DNA of 64,000 nt from assembly GCF_030718995.1 (NCBI RefSeq), contig NZ_CP132204.1, forward strand, positions 4,464,001-4,528,000. The letters run 5' to 3'. The stretch comes from Arthrobacter oryzae (GTDB lineage: Bacteria; Actinomycetota; Actinomycetes; Actinomycetales; Micrococcaceae). The notes beneath the pieces are model-generated. The model searched no databases. It was not told the origin of the DNA and saw only the letters and a list, made by a program, of their open reading frames with translations. Of the stretch, positions 37,635 through 46,356 are shown in pieces (position 1 is the first letter of the stretch; every line of letters begins with the position of its first letter). The position numbers and the translations under genes were made by a program.

Positions 37635-37979
37635 ATGGAACTTTCGGGCTGGATATTCAGGCCTAAACCTTCGCTCCCAGCGCCTCAGCACGAGTAATTA
37701 CTTTACCCGAGAGTTTTGGCTGGCACAAATCGGGGCGCGCGCGCCCCTTTCGTGCATGGCCAACGGCCTGTGCCAGCCCGCCACCGTCGTCGATATACGC
37801 CAAAACCCTTGCAATCCCGGGCCAAATAAGTTTACCCTCGGTAAGTTACCGAAGAGTAACAACATGCCTTGAACGCCCTTGACCGGCAGCTCCACGCCCA
37901 AGTCCGGATGTTAGCTGCATCACGGCAGGTGCAGCGGAGCCCGCCCGCGTTCACCAAGATCCGTCGAGAGGAACCGTCC
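37635..37979. other. Intergenic region between tRNA-Gln and the heptad-repeat gene
   Basis: Moderately AT-rich for this genome. It should hold the tRNA promoter on the minus strand (I cannot fix the boxes with confidence) and the promoter and two palindromes for the plus-strand gene. No convincing gene is present, although the downstream frame stays open from 37869. Confidence 0.5.
37831..37860. promoter_or_regulatory. Two adjacent TTAC...GTAA palindromes
   Basis: TTTACCCTCGGTAA (TTACC-CTC-GGTAA) is directly followed by GTTACCGAAGAGTAAC (GTTAC-N6-GTAAC). Abutting inverted repeats of this kind are typical of TetR-type operators. They lie about 120 bases upstream of the heptad-repeat gene. No regulator gene is adjacent. 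Confidence 0.5.
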
Positions 37980-39383
37980 GTGCCACAGAGTCGTGCCACT
38001 GCTCCCCTGAAAGCCCGAACCCGCGGCCAGCAGATCGCCACTGCGGTCCTCGCCCTGCTGTTGATCGCCTTGCTGGGTTTCTACACGCTGGTCACCGGCC
38101 GCATCACGGACGGCTCCGCCCGGCTCAAGGACGGAGCGGGCCAGGCGTCCGCCGGGGCCGACCGGCTCAAGGACGGCACCGGGAAACTGTCCACAGGCGC
38201 CACCCTGGCAGACGCCGGGGCGGGCAGGCTCTCTGACGGGGCGCGGAAGATACACGCGGGTATCACCAACAAGCTCGCTCCCGGCGCAGATAAACTCCAG
38301 GCCGGCGCGGACAAACTCGCGGCGGGCGCGGCGAAAATAGAGGCGGACGTCGCCAACAAGCTCGCCCCGGGGGTATATGAAGTCGACGACGGCGCCAGCA
38401 AACTGGCTGCCGGTGCGGTGCAGCTCTCCGCGGCACTGACTCCTTCGGAGACCGGCGACGCGGAGAACAACCTGGCCGACGGCGCCGCACAGCTCAGCGG
38501 CGGGGCCTTGCGGTTGGAGGCCGGAGCCGGTCAGCTTGCGGCCGGGACAACCCGGCTCAAGGGCTACCGCGGACCCAACGGCAACCCGGAGTCGGGCACA
38601 GGCACTGCAGCGCTGGCGCAAGCCCTGGATCTGCTGCAGGCTGCCGCCGATGATCCCGTCCAGGGGCTCGCGCCGCTCGCGGTCGTCAGGGACAAAATTG
38701 CAAAAATAGCGGCGGGGGCCCGGCAGATCGACGACGGCGCAGCCCGGCTCCAGTCCGGTGCCACCCGGCTCCATGCAGGCACCGGGGAACTGCAGGCCGG
38801 GGCGGGCAGGCTGAACGCAGGCTTCACCACCCTGGGCGGGAAACTCAACAGCCAGGATCCGGCAAATCCCGGGGTTGTCCTCGGCACCAGGCTGCTTGCC
38901 GACGGGACCGCCAAAATCAGGGTTGGGATGGACGGCGTACCCGGGAACCCGGACCGGCCGGGCCTGCTGCGGGCCACCGCGAGCATGACTGAGGGCTCCG
39001 CCCGGCTTGCCACCGGAACCGCCGCATTAAACGCCGGCATCAAGGGCGATCCGGCCGATCCCGCGAACCCCGGGCTGCTGAGCGGTTCCGAGGCCCTGGC
39101 CGCCGGAGCCTCGGAACTCTCGGAGGGGAACACCAAGCTGGCTTCCGGTTCCGAGGCCCTGGCCACCGGGGCGGCCAGGCTTGCGGAAGGCAACGCCAAA
39201 ATTGCCGCCGGAACAGAAACCCTGCACTCCAGTGCAGCCGCGGTGTCGCCGTCGAACGTCATTGAACAGCCCGACGCCGGAACCGCGGTAGGCCTGGTGG
39301 GAGCACTCAGCCTCGGCTCAGTGGGCGCCTTTGTGGCGCTGCGACACCGGCGGAAAGCTGCTGCGCCACAGGCGGAAGGTTGA
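37980..39383 (+). CDS. Secreted/membrane protein with xxxLxxG heptad repeats
   Basis: This 467-residue protein has an N-terminal transmembrane helix at about residues 17-38. A long hydrophilic region follows, built of repeats such as LKDGAGQASAGADRLKDGTG and LAAGAAKIEA, the X-X-X-Leu-X-X-Gly heptads of TIGR03057. A C-terminal helix (about 428-455, VGLVGALSLGSVGAFVAL) precedes a basic tail. Such heptads occur in the extracellular part of YhgE/Pip-type and MmpL-like proteins. Here they stand alone without an ABC-2 membrane domain. The GTG at 37980 has GAGAGGA upstream; the frame opens earlier at 37869. Function unknown. Confidence 0.82.
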   Translation: MPQSRATAPLKARTRGQQIATAVLALLLIALLGFYTLVTGRITDGSARLKDGAGQASAGADRLKDGTGKLSTGATLADAGAGRLSDGARKIHAGITNKLAPGADKLQAGADKLAAGAAKIEADVANKLAPGVYEVDDGASKLAAGAVQLSAALTPSETGDAENNLADGAAQLSGGALRLEAGAGQLAAGTTRLKGYRGPNGNPESGTGTAALAQALDLLQAAADDPVQGLAPLAVVRDKIAKIAAGARQIDDGAARLQSGATRLHAGTGELQAGAGRLNAGFTTLGGKLNSQDPANPGVVLGTRLLADGTAKIRVGMDGVPGNPDRPGLLRATASMTEGSARLATGTAALNAGIKGDPADPANPGLLSGSEALAAGASELSEGNTKLASGSEALATGAARLAEGNAKIAAGTETLHSSAAAVSPSNVIEQPDAGTAVGLVGALSLGSVGAFVALRHRRKAAAPQAEG

Positions 39384-39400
39384 TCACGCCGCCGGCGCTG

Positions 39401-40138
39401 CTACCCCAGCAGCTCGGCGAGCGATCCAACCTGGTGACCTGAAAAGGCGGACTCGGTTTCGCCGCTTCGATTCAGCCACACACCCAGTAGGCCCGCCGCC
39501 GTCGAACCTTCCGCGTCCAGCAGGCGGTTGTCGCCCACATAGAGTGTCTCCGCGGCGCTGCTGCCGAGGAGGCGGACGCCCTCGAGGTAGATGGCCGGGT
39601 CCGGCTTGGGCACGCCCACCGTATCCGTCCCCACCAGCACCGTGATCCGTTGCAGGCCGGCAGTATCCAGCTTCACCCGCTGGTAGTCGTGTACGTTGTT
39701 GCTCACCGCTCCGTACGGGATTCCGGCGTCGTCAAGGGCGTCCAGGACCGGTGCTACGTCCTCGAAGGCACGGACGTAGCCGTGTTGCAGGGCCGCGTAG
39801 GAGGTAACCCAGGCATGGGATTCCTCCCCTTCTTCCAGTTCCACTCCGAAGTGCCCCAGGGCTGCCCGGCCGCGGAGGAGACGCTGCTCGTTGAAGGTCA
39901 GCTCACCGGCCAGGTAGCGGTCGTAGAAATGCGTGGTCTCGTGCGTAAAGATGCGCCCGAATTTCTCCCACCCGGCCTGGTCCAGGCCGGGCAGGAGATG
40001 TTCGCTGACATCACGCAGCGCCGTGGTCATGGCGTATTCGAGGTCAACCAGGGTGTCATCAATATCAAACAGGACACCCCGGACCACGCCGAAGCCCGTG
40101 TGCAGGACACGACCGCCGTCGCCGCGCATGGCCGTCAT
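39401..40138 (-). CDS. HAD-superfamily hydrolase
   Basis: This 245-residue phosphatase-like protein has motif I GVLFDIDDTLVDLE (nucleophile and acid Asp), motif II in AVSNN, motif III lysine in VGVPKPDPAIY and motif IV VGDNRLLDAEG. The cap between residues 35 and 125 is helical, as in subfamily I phosphatases. It may act on a small phosphorylated metabolite; substrate unknown. Its ATG overlaps the gltX stop, so it is translated from the same message. Confidence 0.88.
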   Translation of the reverse strand: MTAMRGDGGRVLHTGFGVVRGVLFDIDDTLVDLEYAMTTALRDVSEHLLPGLDQAGWEKFGRIFTHETTHFYDRYLAGELTFNEQRLLRGRAALGHFGVELEEGEESHAWVTSYAALQHGYVRAFEDVAPVLDALDDAGIPYGAVSNNVHDYQRVKLDTAGLQRITVLVGTDTVGVPKPDPAIYLEGVRLLGSSAAETLYVGDNRLLDAEGSTAAGLLGVWLNRSGETESAFSGHQVGSLAELLG

Positions 40139-41652
40139 CAGCCGCGGAAAGCGTGCAGGCGGGCCAGTGAGGATTTCTTGCCCAGGATGACCATGGATTC
40201 AAACAACGGCGGGGAAATCCGGCGCCCGGAAATGGCTGTCCGGACGGGACCAAAGGCCAGCCTCGGCTTGATGCCAAGATCCTCCACAAGCGCCTGCTTC
40301 AGGGCGGCCTGAATGTTCTCGGCAGTCCAGTCGGCGACGGCGTCCAGGGCTGCGATCGCGGCGTCAAGCACCTCGGTGAGGTTTTCCGGAAGTCCCTTGC
40401 GGGCGTCATCCGCGACGTCGATGGCGTCGTCGTTCTTGAACAGGAAGGAAATCATCTCCGGCGCCTCGCCCAGCAAAGCGATGCGCTCCTGGATCAGCGG
40501 TGCCGCCTCAGCGAGGATCTCTTCTTCGCGCGCGGTCAGAGTGTCCCCTACCAGGTTGGCTGCGCGGAGGTACGGGACGAGGCGGCCCCTGAAGTCATCC
40601 GCTTCGAGCATCCGGATATGGGTGCCGTTGATCGCTTCGGCTTTCTTGATGTCGAAGCGTGCCGGGTTGGCCAGGACGTCGTGGACATCGAAGTGCTCGA
40701 TGAGCTGTTCCACCGTGAAAATGTCTTCGTCAGCAGACAGGCTCCAGCCCAGCAGGGAAAGGTAGTTGAGCAGGCCCTCCGGAATAAATCCGCGGTCCCG
40801 GAGGAGGAACAGGTTGGACTGAGGGTCACGCTTGGACAGCTTCTTGTTGCCCTCCCCCATGACGTAGGGAAGGTGGCCGAACACCGGCATGTAGCTTGCG
40901 ACGCCGATCTCCATCAGGGCGCGGATCAGCACCACCTGGCGGGGGGTGGAGGAGAGCAGGTCCTCGCCTCGCAGGACGTGGGTGATCCCCATGAGGGCGT
41001 CGTCCACGGGGTTCACCAGGGTGTACAGCGGCGAGCCGTCAGCGCGGACAATCACATAGTCCGGGATGCTTCCGGCCTTGAAAGTGATTTCGCCGCGCAC
41101 CATGTCGGTGAAGGTGACGTCCTCATCGGGCATCCGGACACGGAGCACCGGTTCGCGGCCTTCAGCCTTGAACGCGGCAACCTGCTCGGCGCTCAGGTTG
41201 CGGTCAAAGTTGTCGTAGCCCAGCTTCGGGTCTCGGCCGGCAGCCCGGTGGCGTGCTTCCACTTCCTCCGGCGATGAGTAGCACTCGTAGGCGTAGCCGG
41301 CTTCCAGCAGTTTGGCCACTACGTCCTTGTAGAGGTCCAGGCGCTGTGACTGGCGGTACGGCTCGTGCGGTCCGCCCGTTTCCACGCCTTCTTCCCATGA
41401 AATGCCCAGCCACTTCAGGGCCTCGAGCAACTGCTCGTAGCTCTCCTCCGAATCCCGGGCCGCGTCCGTGTCCTCAATGCGGAAGACAAACGTGCCTTGG
41501 GTGTGCCGGGCGTAGGCCCAGTTGAATAGCGCCGTGCGGATCAGGCCCACGTGCGGGGTGCCGGTGGGTGACGGGCAGAACCGCACCCGGACCGGGGTCT
41601 CGGTGGTGGCGGCAGGACTGGAGACAGCGTGGGACACAGAAGGAGTAGTCAT
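40138..41652 (-). CDS. gltX: Glutamyl-tRNA synthetase
   Basis: This 504-residue class I synthetase has the HIGH-type motif FCPSPTGTPHVGLI and the KMSKS-type motif KKLSKRDPQ. It charges tRNA-Glu; actinobacteria without GlnRS also use it to form Glu-tRNA-Gln for amidation. Both cognate tRNA genes (Glu and Gln) lie 3-4 kb away in this window, which may be coincidence. Ends overlapping the HAD gene. Confidence 0.96.
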   Translation of the reverse strand: MTTPSVSHAVSSPAATTETPVRVRFCPSPTGTPHVGLIRTALFNWAYARHTQGTFVFRIEDTDAARDSEESYEQLLEALKWLGISWEEGVETGGPHEPYRQSQRLDLYKDVVAKLLEAGYAYECYSSPEEVEARHRAAGRDPKLGYDNFDRNLSAEQVAAFKAEGREPVLRVRMPDEDVTFTDMVRGEITFKAGSIPDYVIVRADGSPLYTLVNPVDDALMGITHVLRGEDLLSSTPRQVVLIRALMEIGVASYMPVFGHLPYVMGEGNKKLSKRDPQSNLFLLRDRGFIPEGLLNYLSLLGWSLSADEDIFTVEQLIEHFDVHDVLANPARFDIKKAEAINGTHIRMLEADDFRGRLVPYLRAANLVGDTLTAREEEILAEAAPLIQERIALLGEAPEMISFLFKNDDAIDVADDARKGLPENLTEVLDAAIAALDAVADWTAENIQAALKQALVEDLGIKPRLAFGPVRTAISGRRISPPLFESMVILGKKSSLARLHAFRG

Positions 41653-41697
41653 AGTGACTCCAACTTTACCGCCTGCCCGGAGGGCCTGGCCTCGCTG

Positions 41698-42474
41698 CTA
41701 GCGCCGGACCACCGGGTTGGACAGGCGCCCGATGCCTTCGATCTCGACGTCGAAACGATCGCCGGCCGCCACCAGTCCCACACCGGCAGGCGTGCCGGTC
41801 ATAATCACGTCGCCGGGAAGCAACGTAAAGGCCTGCGACACCACCGAGACGAGCTCACGGACGCCGCGGATCATCTGGCTCGTGCTGCCGTCCTGGCGAA
41901 GTTCACCGTTGAGCCAGCCCTGGATCCGGAGGTCTTCGGTGTCGAGTTCAGTCTCGATCCACGGGCCGAGCGGCGCGGAAGTGTCGAAGCCTTTGGCGCG
42001 GGCCCACTGAAGGTCCGTCTTCTGGACATCGCGGGCCGTCAGGTCGTTTCCGCAGGTGTAGCCGAAGATGACGTCGTCGACACGGTCCTCGGGAACGTCC
42101 TTGCAGATCCGGCCGATCACCACGCACAGCTCGGCTTCGAAGGAGACCTCGTCCGAGAATTCCGGCAGCACGATGGGATCGTTGGGGCCCACCACCGAGG
42201 TATTCGGCTTGAGGAACAGCAGCGGGTGCTGCGGCACGTCGTTGCCGAGCTCCTTGGCGTGCTCAACGAAGTTGCGTCCGACGCCCACCACTTTGCTGCG
42301 CGGAATGATGGGGGCAAGCAGCCGCACGTCCTCGAGCTTGTACTTTACGGTGCTGCGTTCAACGCCGTTGAAGAAGGGGTCGCCCTTGATGACAGTGACT
42401 TCCTCACTGCCGGACTCGCCTTCGACAACGCCGTAAAGGGGATCAGAATCAGCTACAAAACGGGCGATACGCAT
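41698..42474 (-). CDS. Fumarylacetoacetate hydrolase-family protein
   Basis: This 258-residue enzyme of the FAH/MhpD fold starts MRIARFVADSDPLYGVV. The metal ligands lie in DEVSFEAELCVVIGR (E-x-E) and CGNDLTARDVQ, and GDVIMTGTPAGVG closes the active site. Family members hydrate, hydrolyse or decarboxylate acylpyruvates and oxaloacetate; the exact substrate is not decidable. It sits upstream of gltX as in mycobacteria. The open frame reaches 43077, but only the ATG at 42474 gives the family N-terminus. Confidence 0.92.
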   Translation of the reverse strand: MRIARFVADSDPLYGVVEGESGSEEVTVIKGDPFFNGVERSTVKYKLEDVRLLAPIIPRSKVVGVGRNFVEHAKELGNDVPQHPLLFLKPNTSVVGPNDPIVLPEFSDEVSFEAELCVVIGRICKDVPEDRVDDVIFGYTCGNDLTARDVQKTDLQWARAKGFDTSAPLGPWIETELDTEDLRIQGWLNGELRQDGSTSQMIRGVRELVSVVSQAFTLLPGDVIMTGTPAGVGLVAAGDRFDVEIEGIGRLSNPVVRR

Positions 42475-42595
42475 GGTTCCAAGCGTACCGTCTCGGGTAG
42501 GCGCCCCGGACTCCGGGACTCCCGGACGTATCGCGCGTCGCAGGCCAGCGCCGACGGCGCCGACGGCGCCCGGCCGCGCGGCACAGCCTGTGCCG

Positions 42596-43408
42596 TTATC
42601 CCGGCGGTTCGTGCAGCGTGCTGCTGCCGAGGCGCAGGTAATGCAGCTGCGCGGCCACGGACAGTTCCGCCGCGGGCCGGACGGAAGGATCGACGGCGGC
42701 ATACACGGCGTCGGCCACCTCGGCCACCTCGGCGCCTGGTCCCAGGTTCTCGAGTGCCGAGCGTATTTGCCCGAGGCGGTCCTCGCGGTGGTCCCGGTAA
42801 GCACGGACGATGGTATCCAGGGCGGGCAGCATCGGTCCGTGGGCCGGGAGGACGGTGGCAGGGCCCAGCCGCTCCAGCCTGTCCAGTGAAGCAAGGTAGT
42901 CACCCAGCGTGCCGTCGGGATAGTCAAGGACAGTGGTTCCCATGCCCAGGATCGTGTCGCCGGTGAGGACCGAACCGCGCGGACCGTCCTGCGGGAGATG
43001 GAAGCAGACCGAATCCGACGTATGGCCGGGGGTCGCCAGCACCCGGATCTCGGTGCCGGCGGCGTGGATGACTTCACCGTCCACCAGCGGGCTTCCTCCG
43101 TGGCAGTGCGCAGGATCCTTCGCCCGCACCGGCGCCCCGGTCAGTTCGGCGAAGCGGGCGGCCGCGGCTGTGTGGTCCGCGTGGCGGTGCGTGATCAGGA
43201 TAAGCTCGACGGCGCCGGCCCGCGCCAGTTCCTGCAGGTGCGGCTCATCCAGCGGTCCCGGATCCACCACAACAGTGCCTGCCGCCCCGGGAGCCGCGAT
43301 GACATAGGAGTTGGTCCCGTGCAGGCTCATCGGCCCGGGGTTGGGGGCCAGCCTGAAGCGGGCAAGTTCTGTGCTGCTTACCATGGCGCGGGGGTCGTCC
43401 GGGATCAC
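42596..43408 (-). CDS. Metallo-beta-lactamase-fold hydrolase
   Basis: This 270-residue protein has the zinc motif THRHADHTAA (HxHxDH), LATPGHTSDSVCFHL, VLTGDTILG and LPAHGP, the complete ligand set of the MBL fold in glyoxalase II/LACTB2-type hydrolases. GTG at 43408 with GGGAAG eight bases upstream is preferred; an in-frame ATG lies at 43384. The C-terminal 50 residues (LGQIRSALENLGPG ...) form the helical winged domain of LACTB2-like proteins, some of which cut single-stranded RNA. Substrate unknown. Confidence 0.88.
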   Translation of the reverse strand: MIPDDPRAMVSSTELARFRLAPNPGPMSLHGTNSYVIAAPGAAGTVVVDPGPLDEPHLQELARAGAVELILITHRHADHTAAAARFAELTGAPVRAKDPAHCHGGSPLVDGEVIHAAGTEIRVLATPGHTSDSVCFHLPQDGPRGSVLTGDTILGMGTTVLDYPDGTLGDYLASLDRLERLGPATVLPAHGPMLPALDTIVRAYRDHREDRLGQIRSALENLGPGAEVAEVADAVYAAVDPSVRPAAELSVAAQLHYLRLGSSTLHEPPG

Positions 43409-43451
43409 AGTTCCATCTTCCCACCGAAGCAGCAACCGCACGAGCGGGGCC

Positions 43452-43835
43452 TCACGCGAACAGTAGTACCGCGATGACCGCCGGCAGCACGGCTTCGGCA
43501 ATGGCGCTCGCCCACAGCCGCCGCTCCGACAGCACCAAAATGATGCCCAGCAGTACATGGCCCAGGCTCGTGAAGAGCAACAGCGCCCGTCCGGCGGCGG
43601 CATCCGGGCCGGCCAGCATGACGGCGCCAACGATTGCGCCCACTCCCCAGGTCATGTTGTAAAACCCCAGATTGAACGTCCACATGCGAACGGCGTCCAT
43701 GTCCTCCGGATTGATAAGGAAGAGCCGGTAAAAGCGTTGGTCCCGGAAGAAGAAGGACTCCAGGATTCCCACGAGGATCAGCAGAACTCCGAAGACGACA
43801 CCCAGAACCTGAAGAAACCCGGTCATGCGCAACAT
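43452..43835 (-). CDS. DUF1304 membrane protein
   Basis: This 127-residue protein has four hydrophobic helices (for example FLQVLGVVFGVLLILVGILE and LLLFTSLGHVLLGIILVL). The conserved R/N-rich loop contains FNLGFYNMTWGVGA, matching DUF1304, a small inner-membrane family of unknown function. The ATG at 43835 or the one three codons later could start it. Confidence 0.82.
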   Translation of the reverse strand: MLRMTGFLQVLGVVFGVLLILVGILESFFFRDQRFYRLFLINPEDMDAVRMWTFNLGFYNMTWGVGAIVGAVMLAGPDAAAGRALLLFTSLGHVLLGIILVLSERRLWASAIAEAVLPAVIAVLLFA

Positions 43836-43946
43836 TGTGCCGCTGCGTCCTCGAATCGGCTAGGGTCTTCCGGCCGTCCGGCGCTGGTCCGCCGCCCGGG
43901 CCGTGCTTGCCTGGCTGCAACGCCCCTGGCCATCACCCACGACGGC

Positions 43947-43968
43947 GGCCCCACCCGAAGATGGGGCC
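43947..43968 (-). terminator. Hairpin with UUCG loop downstream of ilvE
   Basis: On the minus strand GGCCCCATC-TTCG-GGTGGGGCC forms a 9-bp stem with a stable UUCG tetraloop, about 40 bases past the ilvE stop. No U-run follows, so termination may rely on the stem alone or on Rho. Confidence 0.55.
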
Positions 43969-44003
43969 GACGTCGAACGCTGCCGGTGACTGAGCGTTGC
44001 CGC

Positions 44004-45116
44004 CTAGACGAGCCGGGTCAGCCAGCCGTGGGTGTCCTCGACGGTTCCGGTCTGGATGCCGAGGAGCTGCTCGCGGATGGCCATGGTGGTCTCCCCCGCC
44101 TTCGCGTCCTCGGAGCCGATGAACTCGGTGTCGTCCTTGAGCACGCCGATGGGGGTGATGACGGCGGCGGTGCCACAGGCGAAGACCTCGGTGATCTCAC
44201 CGGAGGCGACGCCATCGCGCCATTCGTCCAGGGTGATCTTGCGCTCGGTGACGGTGCGGCCCATGTCCTTGGCCACCTGCATGACAGACATCCGGGTGAC
44301 GCCTTCCAGGATGGTTCCCGTCAGGGCGGGCGTCACCAGCGAACCGTCCTTCATCACGAAGAACACGTTCATGCCACCGAGTTCCTCAACGGCGTTGTCA
44401 TTGAACTGGTCGAGAAAGAGGACCTGCTTGCAGCCGTGGGCCTCGGCCTCCTGCTGGGCGATGAGGGATGCGGCATAGTTGCCGCCGCACTTGGCTGCGC
44501 CGGTTCCGCCGCGGCCTGCACGCGCGTACTCCCGGGAGATCCAGATGGACACGGGCTTGAGTTCGCCGCCGAAGTAGTTGCCTGCCGGTGAGGCGATGAC
44601 GCGGAAGGAGACTTCCCTGGCCGCGCGGACGCCGAGGAACGCCTCGGTGGCGATCATGAACGGGCGGAGGTAGAGCGCTTCGCCGTCCCCTGCCGGAACC
44701 CACTCGCGGTCGGCCTGCACGAGTTCGCGGATGGCGCCGAGGAAGTACTCCTCCGGAAGCTCCGGCAACGCCAGCCTGCGGGCTGACTTGTTGAGGCGGG
44801 CGGCGTTGGCTTCCGGGCGGAAGGTCCAGACCGAACCGTCTGCATGGCGGTAGGCCTTGAGTCCCTCAAAGATTTCCTGGCCGTAGTGCAGCACGGCTGC
44901 CGACGGGTCAAGCGAGATGGGACCGTATGCCTCAATGCGCGCGTCATGCCAGCCGCCCTTGCCGTTCTCGTCGACGCTGTAGTCGACGATCGCAGTGTGG
45001 TCGGTGAAAAAGTTGCCGAAACCTGGGTTCGCCAGGATGGCTGCACGCTCTTCAGCAGACTTCGGGGTTACCGAGGGCTGATGGGTGAATTCGACGCCAT
45101 GGGCAGTCTGAGTCAT
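44004..45116 (-). CDS. ilvE: Branched-chain-amino-acid aminotransferase
   Basis: This 370-residue fold-type IV aminotransferase makes the last step of valine, leucine and isoleucine synthesis. It has YGQEIFEGLKAYR, YLRPFMIATE and GAAKCGGNYAASL, the last with the PLP lysine, and EELGGMNVFFV. It lies about 100 bases downstream of leuB on the same strand, so possible cotranscription with it. Confidence 0.96.
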   Translation of the reverse strand: MTQTAHGVEFTHQPSVTPKSAEERAAILANPGFGNFFTDHTAIVDYSVDENGKGGWHDARIEAYGPISLDPSAAVLHYGQEIFEGLKAYRHADGSVWTFRPEANAARLNKSARRLALPELPEEYFLGAIRELVQADREWVPAGDGEALYLRPFMIATEAFLGVRAAREVSFRVIASPAGNYFGGELKPVSIWISREYARAGRGGTGAAKCGGNYAASLIAQQEAEAHGCKQVLFLDQFNDNAVEELGGMNVFFVMKDGSLVTPALTGTILEGVTRMSVMQVAKDMGRTVTERKITLDEWRDGVASGEITEVFACGTAAVITPIGVLKDDTEFIGSEDAKAGETTMAIREQLLGIQTGTVEDTHGWLTRLV

Positions 45117-45217
45117 GGTTCCTCCACGGTCGGCTGCCTGGTGTGTGAACGTGGTTCAGCGTCGGACCACGGCAGCATGTTGGTGATTCGAAACAAGCTT
45201 ACGCCCGATGCGGACGC

Positions 45218-46270
45218 CTAAAGGGCGGCGGCGATTGCGTCGCCGACCTCGCTGGTGGCGCGCTCCCGGCCATCGCGGCTTTCGACGTCGGCAATGACTG
45301 CCGCCTCGATCTTCTTCGCTGCATCGGCATAGCCGAGGTGGTCCAGGAGCAGGGCAGCGGACAGGATCGCCGCCGTCGGATCAGCCTTCTGCTGGCCGGC
45401 GATGTCAGGGGCGGATCCGTGGACCGGCTCGAACATGGACGGCGCGGTGCGTTCCATGTTGATGTTGCCCGAGGCCGCGAGGCCGATGCCGCCCGTGACG
45501 GCCGCGGCGAGGTCGGTGATGATGTCACCAAAAAGGTTGTCCGTGACGATGACGTCGAAGCGGGCAGGGTCGGTGACCATGAAGATGGTGGCGGCGTCAA
45601 TGTGCAGGTAGTCATGCGTGACGTCAGGGAACTCCTGCGCCACGGCTTCCACGGTGCGCTTCCACAGGTGGCCGGCGAACACCAGCACATTGTGCTTGTG
45701 GACGAGGGTGACATGCTTGCGCGGGCGTTCGCTGGCCCGGCGGAACGCGTCGCGGACCACACGCTCGACGCCGTGGGCGGTATTCAGCGATACTTCCGTG
45801 GCGACCTCGTGCTTGGTCCCGGCACGCAGCGTGCCACCGTTGCCGACGTAGGGACCTTCGGTGCCTTCGCGGACCACAATGAAGTCAATCTCGCCGGGAT
45901 TGGCAAGCGGGCTGCCCACGCTGCCGAACAGGCGGGACGGGCGAAGATTGACGAAGTGGTCAAGGCTGAAGCGAAGCTTCAGCAGCATCTCACGCTCGAT
46001 GATGCCGGACGGGATCCGGGTGTCACCGGGGGCCGCACCGACGGCGCCGAACAGGATGGCGTCCCGGGTGCGGAGATCGCTGAGGACTTCCTCCGGGAGG
46101 GTTTCGCCCGTCTCGAGCCAGTGCTGGGCTCCGAGCTTATAGTGGGTCTGGTCCAGGGTGACGCCTTCGGCGGCCACAACTTTCTCCATCACCTTCAAGG
46201 CTTCGGCGATGACCTCGGGGCCGATGCCGTCGCCGGGGATGACTGCCAGATTAATCGTGGATGCGCTCAT
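45218..46270 (-). CDS. leuB: 3-isopropylmalate dehydrogenase
   Basis: This 350-residue enzyme oxidatively decarboxylates 3-isopropylmalate in leucine synthesis. It has LAVIPGDGIGPEVIAEAL, VREGTEGPYVGNGG and TDNLFGDIITDLAAAVTGGIGLAASGNI, the metal-binding signature. Length and N-terminus resemble the shorter bacterial/archaeal type. The region before it contains one half (TGAGAC on the coding strand) of the palindrome seen before leuC and ilvD, but not the other half. Confidence 0.96.
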   Translation of the reverse strand: MSASTINLAVIPGDGIGPEVIAEALKVMEKVVAAEGVTLDQTHYKLGAQHWLETGETLPEEVLSDLRTRDAILFGAVGAAPGDTRIPSGIIEREMLLKLRFSLDHFVNLRPSRLFGSVGSPLANPGEIDFIVVREGTEGPYVGNGGTLRAGTKHEVATEVSLNTAHGVERVVRDAFRRASERPRKHVTLVHKHNVLVFAGHLWKRTVEAVAQEFPDVTHDYLHIDAATIFMVTDPARFDVIVTDNLFGDIITDLAAAVTGGIGLAASGNINMERTAPSMFEPVHGSAPDIAGQQKADPTAAILSAALLLDHLGYADAAKKIEAAVIADVESRDGRERATSEVGDAIAAAL

Positions 46271-46356
46271 CTTTTCAGGGTAACGAAGCCATCCACATGA
46301 TGGTCAAGTTGTCTCATCATCCGAACACCGCCACGGCGTCGGCAGGAACCCGCAGG

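Noticed and set aside
41698..43077. Extending the FAH-family protein 200 residues upstream
   Set aside because: The extension overlaps the MBL-hydrolase gene and the family N-terminus MRIARFVADS fixes the start at 42474.
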